Shown here in pieces: positions 1-9,305 of a stretch of DNA of 42,821 bases. The stretch is from Bacteroides sp. GTDB taxonomy: Bacteria; Bacteroidota; Bacteroidia; Bacteroidales; Bacteroidaceae. The stretch covers positions 1 to 42,821 of the forward strand of contig NZ_JASLER010000007.1 in the NCBI RefSeq assembly GCF_030151085.1, given 5' to 3'. Under the pieces are notes generated by a model, which saw only the letters and a list, made by a program, of their open reading frames with translations, did no database searches and was not told the DNA's origin. Every line of letters begins with the position of its first letter. Position 1 is the stretch's first letter. The position numbers and the translations under genes are program-made.

Positions 1-846
1 GAAAAACTAGATGACTATCTTACAGATACTTATTATATGGGAGCTATCATTGGACGGTTTGCCAATCGAATAGGCGGTGCTTCTTTCAATATCGACGAAG
101 TTACTTATCAACTAGAAACCAACGATGGTCGGAATACCAACCACGGTGGAACTTCTGGTTTTCATCAGAAGCTGTGGCAATGGGAGCTTCTGTCTGATGG
201 GGTTTGTTTCTTGCTTCATTCACCTGATGATGAAGGTGGTTTTCCGGGTAATGTGGACATAAAGGTAGAATACCGATGGAACGAACAGAACGAACTTTCC
301 ATCCGCTACCGTGGGCTGACGGATAAACCTACTTATCTGAATATGACCAATCACGCTTACTTTAATCTGAGTGGGAGAAGAGAGAAGATAACCCACCATC
401 GGTTGACGATTCCTTCACAATGGATGTTGGATACAACTTCAGAATTCATTCCTACAGGACGTGAAGTGGAAGTAACAGGTACCCCTTTCGATTTCATTAC
501 TCCTACCGAGATTGGAAAAGGAATCTATGCCAATCATCAACAACTAAGCTGGAACCGGGGATACAATCATTGCTACGTATTGAAGAAGACTTCGTCTGTA
601 GAAATAATGCCGGCAGCACAATTACATGATCCCGAAACCGGTAGATGTCTTGCTGTGGAAACAGATTTGCCGGGTATCTTGATTTACACAGGTGGCTATC
701 TGGAACATCCTGATACGGCCATCTGCCTGGAGACGCAATATTTCCCCGATACACCTTCGCATGCTGGTTTTCCTTCTTGCTTGTTAAATCCGGGAGAAGA
801 ATACAACCAACAGACGATTTATAAATTTGAAACACTCTTATACTAA
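1..846 (+). CDS. galM: Aldose 1-epimerase (galactose mutarotase), 5'-truncated by the window edge
   Basis: The reading frame is open from base 1, so the true start lies outside the window and 281 residues are visible. The family interconverts alpha and beta anomers of galactose and glucose. Visible hallmarks are an N-terminal GRFANRIGGASF segment, the NHGG motif, NHAYFNLSG with the conserved histidine, and ICLETQYFPDTPSH with the likely catalytic glutamate near the end. The next gene starts 4 bases after the stop, so galM is co-transcribed with the GH2 and GH3 genes. This suggests the mutarotase handles sugars released by those enzymes. Because the N-terminus is missing I cannot tell whether it carries a signal peptide, as many Bacteroides secreted GalM proteins do. 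Confidence 0.93.
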   Translation, partial: EKLDDYLTDTYYMGAIIGRFANRIGGASFNIDEVTYQLETNDGRNTNHGGTSGFHQKLWQWELLSDGVCFLLHSPDDEGGFPGNVDIKVEYRWNEQNELSIRYRGLTDKPTYLNMTNHAYFNLSGRREKITHHRLTIPSQWMLDTTSEFIPTGREVEVTGTPFDFITPTEIGKGIYANHQQLSWNRGYNHCYVLKKTSSVEIMPAAQLHDPETGRCLAVETDLPGILIYTGGYLEHPDTAICLETQYFPDTPSHAGFPSCLLNPGEEYNQQTIYKFETLLY

Positions 847-850
847 CAAC

Positions 851-3784
851 ATGAAAAGTATTAAAAAACTAATAACAGGACTTGTTCTGGCGGGATGCTT
901 CCAACTACTGCAAGCCAATCCTGTCTATTTGCACAGTGACAATCCGCAATTGAAGTGGAAGCTCAAACCACAGGTCGAAGTAGACCAGGCAGCACTGTTG
1001 AAAAACGGTTATGATGCCGCCGATTGGGTAGATGCAGTGGTACCGGGTACAGCTTTCAACTCCTATGTAGTGGCGGGATTGGAGAAAGACCCTAACTTTG
1101 GCAATAACATCCATCAGGTGGATCGTAGTAAATATGACCGTAGCTTTTGGTATCGTACCGAATTCATCCTTCCTGCCGATTTCAATAAAGAACTGATATG
1201 GTTGAACTTCAATGGTGTGAATCGCAAGGCAGATATTTATCTGAATGGTCAGATGTTGGGCACACTGGACGGATTCATGCACCGTGGACGTTTCAATGTT
1301 ACCGGTCTGGTTCGCAAGAATGTTTCCAATGTCTTGGCGGTGCTTGTACACATGCCCCAAACACCTCTTGCCAATCAAGGAAGTCCCACGTATCTGTCCA
1401 GTGGAGGATGGGATTGGATGCCATACGTACCGGGATTGAATAGTGGTATTACCGATAAAGTCTACCTCAGTAATACCGGTGTAGCTACACTTATCGATCC
1501 ATGGATACGTGCAGAGCTACCCAGCAATGCCCGTGCCGATGTTTCGGTACAACTCGAAGTGAAGAATAATGCTTCTAAATCCGAGAAAGCGCTGGTGAAG
1601 GGTACTATCATGCCGGGCAATATCACTTTTACTAAAGAAGTAAATCTCGATCCGAAGACTTCTACATTAGTGAAATTCGATAAACGATTTTTCCCGCAAT
1701 TATCCATCAATAGCCCCAAACTGTGGTGGCCCAATGGCTATGGCGAACCTAACTTATACACCTGTAAGTTCGAAGTTACGGTTAATGGTCAAGTGTCCGA
1801 AGAACGTGACGTGACTTTCGGTATTAAGAAATATACTTATGACAAGAACGGCAACACATTTCATATCTATATAAATGGCATACCTATCTTCGTGAAAGGT
1901 ACCAACTGGGGTATGTCCGAGTATATGCTTCGCTGTCGGGGTGCAGAATACGACACTAAAATCCGTCTGCATAAAGAAATGAACCTCAATATGATTCGCA
2001 ACTGGCTGGGTTCTACTACTGATGATGAGTTCTACGAAGCTTGTGATAAGTACGGACTGATGGTGTGGGATGATTTTTGGATCAACTCTAATCCAAATCT
2101 GCCATACGATTTGAATGTTTTCAACAACAATATGATAGAGAAAATCAAGCGTGTACGCAACCATCCCTCTATTGCCGTTTGGTGTGGTGATAACGAGTCC
2201 AATCCACAACCTCCGTTGGAAGGCTGGATGGCTGAGAATATCAAAACCTTTGATGGTGGCGACCGTTACTTCCAAGCCAACTCTCATGCCGACGGATTGA
2301 CCGGTAGTGGACCTTGGGGTGCATTCGAGCCTCGTCACTATTTCACTAAGTATCCCGATGGACTGGAAGGAGATCCCGCTCGTGGTTGGGGTTTCCGTAC
2401 AGAGATTGGTACGGCAGTGGTTCCCAATTTCGAAAGTTTCAAGAAGTTCATGCCTAAAGAGAACTGGTGGCCGTGTGATGAAATGTGGAACCTCCATTAC
2501 TTCGGTCAGTCAGCCTTTAATGCGGCTCCCGACCGTTACGACGCTTCCATAACTAAAGGTTTCGGTGCACCTGCAGGTATTGAGGATTATTGCCGTAAAG
2601 CCCAGCTTATCAACATCGAATCCAATAAAGCCATGTACGAAGGTTGGCTGGACCGAATGTGGGAAGATGCATCGGGTATTATGACCTGGATGGGGCAATC
2701 TGCTTATCCGTCCATGGTATGGCAGACGTATGACTACTATTACGATCTCACCGGTGCGTATTGGGGAACGAAGTCCGCTTGCGAACCGGTGCATATCCTT
2801 TGGAATCCTGTAACCGATGTGGTAAAGATAGCCAATACTACTGCCGAAGATTTGAAAGATTTGCATGCCGAGGTAACTATCTACAATACAGATGGTAAAC
2901 CAGTAACTTCCTACAACCAGTCGGTAACAGTCAATTCTCCTTCCAGTACTACTGTAGAGTGTTTCACTATCGGCTTCAATAAAGAACGTAAGAACCTTTC
3001 TCTGAACAAGCCTGCATACGCATCATCTACTACTCATGGCGAAGCTGACTTGGTGACAGATGGTAAGAGCGATACACGTTGGGCGGCAGTTGTGGCCGAT
3101 AATGAGTGGATTTATGTTGATTTAGGTAGTGTGCAACCGGTAGGTGGTGTGCGTTTGGATTGGGAAGCCTCCTTTGGAAAAGCCTATAAGATTCAAGTAT
3201 CCGATGATGCTAAGAATTGGCGCGAGGTATATAAGACAAACGAAGGTGTGGCAGGCGTCGAACTGATTACTTTCCCCGAGGTTGATGCCCGTTACGTGCG
3301 TATGTTTGGTATTGAACGTGGCTGGTGGTTCGGTTATTCGTTGTGGAGTTTCGATGTCTTAGGGGGTACACAGGCCAGCGAAGGCTTATCTGATGTTCAT
3401 TTCATTCGTCTGAAACTGAAAGACAAGAGTGGCCGTGTAATCTCTGAAAACAACTACTGGCGTGGTAACGACCGGTTGGATTTTACTGCACTCAATAAGT
3501 TATCGAAAGCCGAACTCAAAACCTCTTCCAAGTTAGTGAAATCCGAAGGAAAAGCTGAGATACAGGCAGTCGTTACCAATCCTAAATCAGCCAAGAGTGT
3601 AGCATTTGCCGTACATGTACAGGCTGTACGCACATCTGATGGCGAGCGTCTGTTACCGGCTATTATGAGCGATAACTATTTCACACTAATGCCGGGTGAA
3701 AGCAAGTCTGTAACGATAAACTTCGATGAGGCTTTGCTGAATGGGGGAAGTTATAAACTCTTGGTTACGCCTTATAATAAATAG
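851..3784 (+). CDS. Secreted glycoside hydrolase family 2 enzyme with C-terminal F5/8-type (discoidin) domain
   Basis: 977 residues. The start at 851 is chosen over an upstream in-frame ATG at 827 because it begins directly with a signal sequence (MKSIKKLITGLVLAGC). LAGC could be a lipobox, with an alternative cleavage after LQA. Domains in order: GH2 sugar-binding domain (about 20-200), Ig-like domain (200-310), TIM barrel (310-610), then a discoidin/CBM32-like domain (about 715-845) opening NLSLNKPAYASS, then an Ig-like tail. Likely acid/base is Glu449 in WCGDNESNP and likely nucleophile is Glu518 in GFRTEIG. The 69-residue spacing and NES context resemble exo-beta-glucosaminidase and beta-mannosidase-like GH2 enzymes more than LacZ. 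Substrate is not settled. It sits between galM and a GH3 gene in one operon. Confidence 0.9.
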   Translation: MKSIKKLITGLVLAGCFQLLQANPVYLHSDNPQLKWKLKPQVEVDQAALLKNGYDAADWVDAVVPGTAFNSYVVAGLEKDPNFGNNIHQVDRSKYDRSFWYRTEFILPADFNKELIWLNFNGVNRKADIYLNGQMLGTLDGFMHRGRFNVTGLVRKNVSNVLAVLVHMPQTPLANQGSPTYLSSGGWDWMPYVPGLNSGITDKVYLSNTGVATLIDPWIRAELPSNARADVSVQLEVKNNASKSEKALVKGTIMPGNITFTKEVNLDPKTSTLVKFDKRFFPQLSINSPKLWWPNGYGEPNLYTCKFEVTVNGQVSEERDVTFGIKKYTYDKNGNTFHIYINGIPIFVKGTNWGMSEYMLRCRGAEYDTKIRLHKEMNLNMIRNWLGSTTDDEFYEACDKYGLMVWDDFWINSNPNLPYDLNVFNNNMIEKIKRVRNHPSIAVWCGDNESNPQPPLEGWMAENIKTFDGGDRYFQANSHADGLTGSGPWGAFEPRHYFTKYPDGLEGDPARGWGFRTEIGTAVVPNFESFKKFMPKENWWPCDEMWNLHYFGQSAFNAAPDRYDASITKGFGAPAGIEDYCRKAQLINIESNKAMYEGWLDRMWEDASGIMTWMGQSAYPSMVWQTYDYYYDLTGAYWGTKSACEPVHILWNPVTDVVKIANTTAEDLKDLHAEVTIYNTDGKPVTSYNQSVTVNSPSSTTVECFTIGFNKERKNLSLNKPAYASSTTHGEADLVTDGKSDTRWAAVVADNEWIYVDLGSVQPVGGVRLDWEASFGKAYKIQVSDDAKNWREVYKTNEGVAGVELITFPEVDARYVRMFGIERGWWFGYSLWSFDVLGGTQASEGLSDVHFIRLKLKDKSGRVISENNYWRGNDRLDFTALNKLSKAELKTSSKLVKSEGKAEIQAVVTNPKSAKSVAFAVHVQAVRTSDGERLLPAIMSDNYFTLMPGESKSVTINFDEALLNGGSYKLLVTPYNK

Positions 3785-3791
3785 ATTGAAG

Positions 3792-6062
3792 ATGAAAAAA
3801 CTTTTGGTAATCATTCATTGCTTACTATGTATCAGTTTGTCTGGACCGGCTTATGCCGGTTCCGATAAACCAGTATATAAAGATAAGTCCGCCCCTATTG
3901 AACAACGGGTGAACGACTTGATGAATAGAATGACTTTACACGAAAAAGTCTTGCAGTTGCAAAACCGTGGAGCAGGTAAGATTCAGGATATCGAACGTAT
4001 ATTCGGTGGTGAGAGTTACGGTACTGTGCACGAAATGGGTATGTCGGCATATGACTGTTCGGTGATGTATAAAGAATTGCAACGCTATATGCTTACTAAA
4101 ACTCGCCTCGGCATTCCTGTTTTGACTTCGGCCGAAGGTATTGAAGGCATTATTCAGAACGATTGTACCATCTTTCCACATGCCTTGGCACAGGGCAGTA
4201 CGTTCAACCCTGCCCTGATACAGCGCATGACAGAGGCTGCTGGTGAAGAGGCAAAAGCCATCGGCATCCATCAGATTTTGTCTCCGGTGCTTGACATTGC
4301 TCGTGAACTCCGTTGGGGGCGTATTGAAGAGACCTTTGGTGAGGACCCTTTTCTGATAGCTGAAATGGGTATTGCATTTATACGTGGCTATCAGAAATAT
4401 GCCATTACTTGTATGCCTAAGCACTTTGTGGCTCATGGCACTCCTTCGGGCGGACTGAATTGTGCAAGCGTCAGTGGAGGAGAGCGTGATTTGCGCAGCC
4501 TGTACCTATACCCCTTCCGACGGGTAATTGCCGAAACATACCCGTGGGCAGTGATGAGTTGCTACAGCGCCTATGACGGAGTACCTACTACGGGCTCATC
4601 CTATTATATGACAGACATTCTGCGCGGAGAACTCGGCTTCAAAGGATATGTCTATTCCGATTGGGGATCGGTAGAACGCTTAATGACTTTCCATCATGCT
4701 GTAAAGAATCGGGAGGAGGCTGCCATACAGGCTCTTCAGGCAGGAATAGATGTGAACATTGATTCAGCCTATGAAACGCTGGAACAGTTGGTTAATGAAG
4801 GACGGCTTGACGTGAAATATATTGATTTGGCTGTTCGTCGTGTCTTGACTGTGAAGTTTGCGCTGGGGTTGTTTGATGCCTCTTACGCCGAACCTGAGGC
4901 GGTGAATAAGGTCGTAAGGAATAAAGCAAAGGTCGCTTTGGCTAAAGAAGTAGCCGATGAAAGTGTTGTATTGCTGGAAAATAAGAATGATATTCTGCCT
5001 TTGGACTTAAACAAATACCGTACCATTGCTGTAGTAGGTCCTAATAGTAACCAGACGATTATGGGAGACTACTCATGGACAGGACCTGATACCAAAGAAG
5101 GTGTTACTCTGCTGCAAGGCTTGAAAGAGGCCGTGGACAATAGTACGGTTATACATGCTGTTGAAGGTTGCGATTGGTGGAGCCGGGATATGCAACACAT
5201 ACCGGAAGCGGTAGAAGCTGTAAAGAAAAGTGATATTGCTATTGTTGCTATCGGTACACGGAGCACTTACTTGGGGCGTGCACCTAAATATTCCACCAGT
5301 GGTGAAGGCTTTGACCTCTCTTCGTTGGAGCTTCCAGGCGTACAATTGGAACTATTGAAAGAATTGCAAAAGACTGGCAAACCAATGATTGTAGTGTTCA
5401 TTGCCGGAAAGCCACTGGCTATGCCGTGGGTGAAGGAGCATGCCGATGCCGTATTGGTGCAGTGGTATGGTGGTGAACAGCAAGGTCGCTCACTGGCTGA
5501 TATTCTGTTAGGAAAGGTGAATCCTTCAGGAAAGTTAAATGTCTCGTTTCCACGCAGTACGGGTAATACACCTTGTTTTTACAATCACTTTGTGACCGAC
5601 CGTGAAGAACCTTTCGATCAACCGGGTACTCCCGAAGAACCTAAAGGACATTATATCTTCGATAAGCCGGAGCCTCTTTGGAATTTCGGTCATGGAAAGA
5701 GTTATACTTCGTTCGACTATAAAAGTTGTACACTGAACGATTCCATCTTTACTCCCAAAGATACTTTGACGGTAATGGTCGAAGTATCTAACAGTGGTAA
5801 GAGAGAAGGAAAAGAGGTAATTCAGCTCTATATTCGTGACAAAGTGAGTTCCGTATCTACTCCCATTCAACAGTTGAAAGCCTTCAGTAAAGTATTGCTA
5901 AAGGTCGGCGAAGTTACGAAAGTATGTTTGCAATTGCCTATAAAGGAACTGAGTCTGTACAATGCCCGTATGCAAGAGGTCGTAGAACCTGGTAATTTTG
6001 AAATCCAAATCGGTAGTGCATCCGATGATATCAAACTTTTGAAAACAATCGAAGTCCGATAG
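3792..6062 (+). CDS. Secreted glycoside hydrolase family 3 (beta-glucosidase/beta-xylosidase type)
   Basis: 756 residues from the ATG at 3792, 7 bases after the GH2 stop. That start gives a clear signal peptide (MKKLLVIIHCLLCISL...AYA-GSDKP), whereas the longer frame from 3741 would overlap GH2 and bury it. GH3 N-terminal barrel features are RLGIPVLTSAEGIEG, RWGRIEETFGEDP, KHFVAHG and the nucleophile Asp290 in GYVYSDWGS. The C-terminal alpha/beta sandwich begins near VVLLENKNDILPL. A fibronectin-III-like domain closes the protein (about 650-730, NSGKREGKEVIQLYI). It probably trims beta-linked glucosyl or xylosyl ends of oligosaccharides in the periplasm. The exact specificity cannot be read from sequence. 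It is the last gene of the galM operon and converges on the AraC gene 5 bases later. Confidence 0.92.
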   Translation: MKKLLVIIHCLLCISLSGPAYAGSDKPVYKDKSAPIEQRVNDLMNRMTLHEKVLQLQNRGAGKIQDIERIFGGESYGTVHEMGMSAYDCSVMYKELQRYMLTKTRLGIPVLTSAEGIEGIIQNDCTIFPHALAQGSTFNPALIQRMTEAAGEEAKAIGIHQILSPVLDIARELRWGRIEETFGEDPFLIAEMGIAFIRGYQKYAITCMPKHFVAHGTPSGGLNCASVSGGERDLRSLYLYPFRRVIAETYPWAVMSCYSAYDGVPTTGSSYYMTDILRGELGFKGYVYSDWGSVERLMTFHHAVKNREEAAIQALQAGIDVNIDSAYETLEQLVNEGRLDVKYIDLAVRRVLTVKFALGLFDASYAEPEAVNKVVRNKAKVALAKEVADESVVLLENKNDILPLDLNKYRTIAVVGPNSNQTIMGDYSWTGPDTKEGVTLLQGLKEAVDNSTVIHAVEGCDWWSRDMQHIPEAVEAVKKSDIAIVAIGTRSTYLGRAPKYSTSGEGFDLSSLELPGVQLELLKELQKTGKPMIVVFIAGKPLAMPWVKEHADAVLVQWYGGEQQGRSLADILLGKVNPSGKLNVSFPRSTGNTPCFYNHFVTDREEPFDQPGTPEEPKGHYIFDKPEPLWNFGHGKSYTSFDYKSCTLNDSIFTPKDTLTVMVEVSNSGKREGKEVIQLYIRDKVSSVSTPIQQLKAFSKVLLKVGEVTKVCLQLPIKELSLYNARMQEVVEPGNFEIQIGSASDDIKLLKTIEVR

Positions 6063-6067
6063 GGCGG

Positions 6068-6961
6068 TTATCCTTTCTTTCTAGCCTTGTATTCCGAAGG
6101 AGACATCCCCATCGTCTTATTGAATAGTCGGGAAAAATAGAGAGAATCATCATATCCAACCAACGGACTGATCTGATTAATCTTTAAGTTGGTAAAGTCT
6201 AGATAATGGCAGGCTTCTTGTATCCGCAGATAGATTAAATATCGTAGGGGCGAGGAGCCTGTCTTTTCTTCAAACAAATTGGAGAAATAAGATACGGACA
6301 GCTTTACTTCACGGGCAATGTCAGCCAGACTTATCTTTTTGTTCAGATTCTCTTTCATGAAGTGGATGGCAAGTTGTGTTATATCCTTGCTTGTATTCCT
6401 ATCCATTGAACCGCAATCACGATATTCACCAATAAACTTCATCGAACCCAAAAAGTGGAACAAGCTGGTGGTGGCATACAACATGTAATTCTTGCTATAT
6501 CCTGAGCTGATAGATGAATAAATCTCTTCGAACAATCCCAAACGCTCTTTGATACGGGAGTGCTCTTGAGGAGTGATATTGCAAGGCCTGTCGAAACCAC
6601 TGCTAAAGAAAGCTGCTTTTATGCCATTGAAGTGCATCCAATAGATGGTCCACGGGTTCTCGGCTTTACTTCCATAAGTATGTGCCTGATGTTCGGGCAG
6701 AATAAAGAATTGATTAGCTGTCACTGTATGCCGGCGATTGTCTAATTCAAACCATCCTTCACCCTCTACACAGTAAATCAGTACAAACTCTCCTACTTCT
6801 TCGCTGCTTCGCTTACGGTAATGAAAACTGGCTTGAGGATAATAGCCTATGTCTGTAATGTAAAGTTCCCGTCCAAGAATATCTTGTTTCAATTCTTCTA
6901 TCAGGAAAGTAGGTAGAATCACTGCACGTTCTCCCTTGAACCCTTCTCTAATTCGTGGCAT
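6068..6961 (-). CDS. AraC-family transcriptional regulator with N-terminal cupin-like sensor
   Basis: 297 residues, no signal peptide or membrane segment. The N-terminal half (about 20-160) has the AraC ligand-binding cupin pattern, including LIYCVEGEGWFEL and FFILPEHQAHTYG. The C-terminal 100 residues carry two helix-turn-helix units: SLADIAREVKLSVSYFSNLF (about 210-232) and a second ending YFSRLFNKTMGMSPSEYKAR. The gene lies between two runs of glycoside hydrolase genes and is divergent from the GH36-GH43 pair, whose promoter lies in the shared 173-base gap. I infer that it controls that pair and perhaps the galM-GH2-GH3 run in response to a released sugar. Bacteroides cassettes more often use hybrid two-component or ECF/FecR regulators. 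The inducer is unknown. Confidence 0.92.
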   Translation of the reverse strand: MPRIREGFKGERAVILPTFLIEELKQDILGRELYITDIGYYPQASFHYRKRSSEEVGEFVLIYCVEGEGWFELDNRRHTVTANQFFILPEHQAHTYGSKAENPWTIYWMHFNGIKAAFFSSGFDRPCNITPQEHSRIKERLGLFEEIYSSISSGYSKNYMLYATTSLFHFLGSMKFIGEYRDCGSMDRNTSKDITQLAIHFMKENLNKKISLADIAREVKLSVSYFSNLFEEKTGSSPLRYLIYLRIQEACHYLDFTNLKINQISPLVGYDDSLYFSRLFNKTMGMSPSEYKARKKG

Positions 6962-7081
6962 AGTGTGTGAAGTATTAAATTAGGAAGCGAAGATAAGGAT
7001 AGTTCGGCGAAAAGGAAGTGATTTGCTTCAAATTTCTTAATTCTTGCTCCATTTGCGCTATTAGTTTAGGTTTAATTCGGC

Positions 7082-7090
7082 TACATTTGC
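7082..7090 (+). promoter_or_regulatory. Bacteroides-type -7 box for the GH36-GH43 operon
   Basis: TACATTTGC matches the Bacteroides -7 consensus TAnnTTTG. It lies 57 bases before the preferred GH36 start, in the gap divergent from the AraC gene. I see no strong -33 TTTG at the usual spacing, which would fit dependence on the adjacent AraC regulator. Confidence 0.55.
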
Positions 7091-7146
7091 CAAGCGATAT
7101 CAGGAAATGAAATACAACAATATCTATTAATTTAATGAATGATACC

Positions 7147-9303
7147 ATGAAAGGAAAACTGTTTTTATTGATATGCTTCTTATGCATATCGTGTATATTG
7201 AAAGCGGCGGATAAGCCGGTGATTAAAATTGGTACGGACCGTGTAAACCTCATTTATAAGGTTGCCGACAATGGGCGATTATATCAAAGCTATTTAGGTA
7301 AGAGTTTGAATCATGCTTCGGACATCGCTTTCTTGCCGATGGGAACTGAAGCGTATCTTACCAATGGTATGGAGGATTATTTTGAACCCGCCATCCATGT
7401 ATTGCATAACGACGGCAATCCATCTTTACTCTTGAAGTACTTCTCTCATTCGGTAAACCAGGTATCTCCGGGAGTAGAGGAAACGGTGATTACCTTGCAG
7501 GACGACAAATACCCCGTAACTGTCATCATGCATTTTGTGGCTTATCAGAAAGAGGACCTTATCAAGACCTATACTGAAATCAGCCATAAAGAAAAGAAAC
7601 CGGTGGTATTGCATAAGTATGCTTCCTCCATGTTGCATTTCAATCGTGACAACTATCTGTTGACTGAATTTGCCGGTGACTGGGCAACTGAAGCACATAT
7701 GAAGGATGTGCCTTTGGAATTTGGAAAGAAAACGTTGGATACCAAGTTGGGTAGTCGTGCCAGTATGTTTACTCCTCCTTTCTTCCAACTCGCATTGGAT
7801 GGCAAAGCCGATGAGAATAGCGGTGAAGTCATTGTAGGTTCCTTGGGCTGGACGGGTAATTTTCAATTCGTATTCGAAGTTGACAACAAGAATGAACTTC
7901 GTGTCATATCAGGTATCAACCCCTATGCTTCAGAATACAGCCTGAAACCGAATGAAATCTTTCGCACTCCCGACTTCTACTTCACTTATAGTTTCAATGG
8001 GAAGGGACAAGCAAGCCGTAACTTCCATGATTGGGCACGTAAGTACCAGGTGAAAGATGGAGATAAAGATCGCATGACGCTGCTCAATAACTGGGAAGCT
8101 ACTTACTTCAATTTCGATGAGAAGAAACTGGAAGAACTGATGGGTGATGCCGTAGAACTGGGAGTAGATATGTTCTTGCTGGACGATGGTTGGTTTGCCA
8201 ACAAATATCCCCGTAGCGGTGACCATCAAGGTTTGGGAGACTGGGACGAAACTGCCGATAAACTGCCTAATGGAGTTTCTCATCTTACCGAAGTAGCCAA
8301 AGAAAAAGGTGTGAAGTTCGGTTTGTGGATAGAACCCGAAATGGTGAATCCGAAGAGTGAACTTTACGAAAAGCATAAAGACTGGGTGATTCATTTGCCT
8401 AACCGTGATGAATATTATTTCCGTAACCAAATGGTACTGGACCTCAGCAACCCGCAAGTACAAGACTTTGTATTCGGCGTAGTCGATAACCTGATGACAA
8501 AGAATCCCGATATCGCTTTTTTCAAATGGGATTGTAATAGCCCTATCACCAATATCTATTCGGCTTATTTGAAAAACAAACAGTCCCATCTTTACATTGA
8601 CTACGTACGTGGATTATATAATGTATTGGAACGAGTGAAAGCCAAATATCCCAAATTGCCTATGATGCTTTGCTCGGGTGGTGGTGGCCGTTCAGACTAT
8701 GAAGCTCTGAAATATTTCACTGAATTTTGGCCAAGTGACAATACCGACCCTATAGAACGTCTGTTTATTCAGTGGGGTTACTCACAGATATTCCCGGCGA
8801 AAACGATGTGTGCACATGTCACTACGTGGAACAAGAATGCAAGTATCAAGTTCCGTACAGATGTAGCCATGATGTGTAAGTTAGGTTTCGATATTAAGTT
8901 GGAAGAGTTGAATGAAACCGAAGAAGCTTATTGTCGTAGTGCGGTGAAGAACTACAATGCCCTGAAACCAGCTATTCTTGAGGGAGATCAATATCGTTTG
9001 GTATCCCCTTATAGCGGTAACCATACCTCTACCATGTTTGTGGATAAGAATAAGAAAAAAGCAGTGGTCTTTGCTTTCGATATCCATCCACGTTATGCCG
9101 AAAAAACATTACCGGTACGCCTCGAGGGTTTGGATACTAACAAAATGTACCGTGTGAAGGAAATCAACGGTATGCCGGGCACGAACTCTTCTTTGCAAGG
9201 AAACGGGCAACTGTACTCCGGTGAGTATTTGATGAACGTAGGTTTGCCCCTTTTCACTACTTCACAGTTGAATAGTCGTGTGGTGGAAATTGTAGCAGAA
9301 TAA
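7147..9303 (+). CDS. Secreted alpha-galactosidase, glycoside hydrolase family 36
   Basis: 718 residues from the ATG at 7147; an ATG at 7135 would add four residues (MNDT) before an otherwise normal signal peptide (MKGKLFLLICFLCISCILKAA). GH36/Melibiase hallmarks are MFLLDDGWF, GLWIEPEMV, the nucleophile Asp462 in FFKWDCNSP, the CSGGGGRSD loop, and the acid/base Asp531 in WPSDNTDPIERL. It removes terminal alpha-galactosyl residues from oligosaccharides such as galactomannan or raffinose-type sugars. Which one is not determined here. It is first in a two-gene operon with the GH43 gene 2 bases downstream. The signal-peptide codons contain a 7-bp perfect stem with a 7-base loop (7170-7190). Confidence 0.95.
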   Translation: MKGKLFLLICFLCISCILKAADKPVIKIGTDRVNLIYKVADNGRLYQSYLGKSLNHASDIAFLPMGTEAYLTNGMEDYFEPAIHVLHNDGNPSLLLKYFSHSVNQVSPGVEETVITLQDDKYPVTVIMHFVAYQKEDLIKTYTEISHKEKKPVVLHKYASSMLHFNRDNYLLTEFAGDWATEAHMKDVPLEFGKKTLDTKLGSRASMFTPPFFQLALDGKADENSGEVIVGSLGWTGNFQFVFEVDNKNELRVISGINPYASEYSLKPNEIFRTPDFYFTYSFNGKGQASRNFHDWARKYQVKDGDKDRMTLLNNWEATYFNFDEKKLEELMGDAVELGVDMFLLDDGWFANKYPRSGDHQGLGDWDETADKLPNGVSHLTEVAKEKGVKFGLWIEPEMVNPKSELYEKHKDWVIHLPNRDEYYFRNQMVLDLSNPQVQDFVFGVVDNLMTKNPDIAFFKWDCNSPITNIYSAYLKNKQSHLYIDYVRGLYNVLERVKAKYPKLPMMLCSGGGGRSDYEALKYFTEFWPSDNTDPIERLFIQWGYSQIFPAKTMCAHVTTWNKNASIKFRTDVAMMCKLGFDIKLEELNETEEAYCRSAVKNYNALKPAILEGDQYRLVSPYSGNHTSTMFVDKNKKKAVVFAFDIHPRYAEKTLPVRLEGLDTNKMYRVKEINGMPGTNSSLQGNGQLYSGEYLMNVGLPLFTTSQLNSRVVEIVAE

Positions 9304-9305
9304 GA

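Noticed and set aside
1754..2497. 247-residue open frame opposite the GH2 gene
   Set aside because: Antisense shadow of a gene with conserved catalytic motifs; no ribosome site or family match.
7930..8589. 219-residue open frame opposite the GH36 gene
   Set aside because: Antisense shadow over the GH36 catalytic domain.
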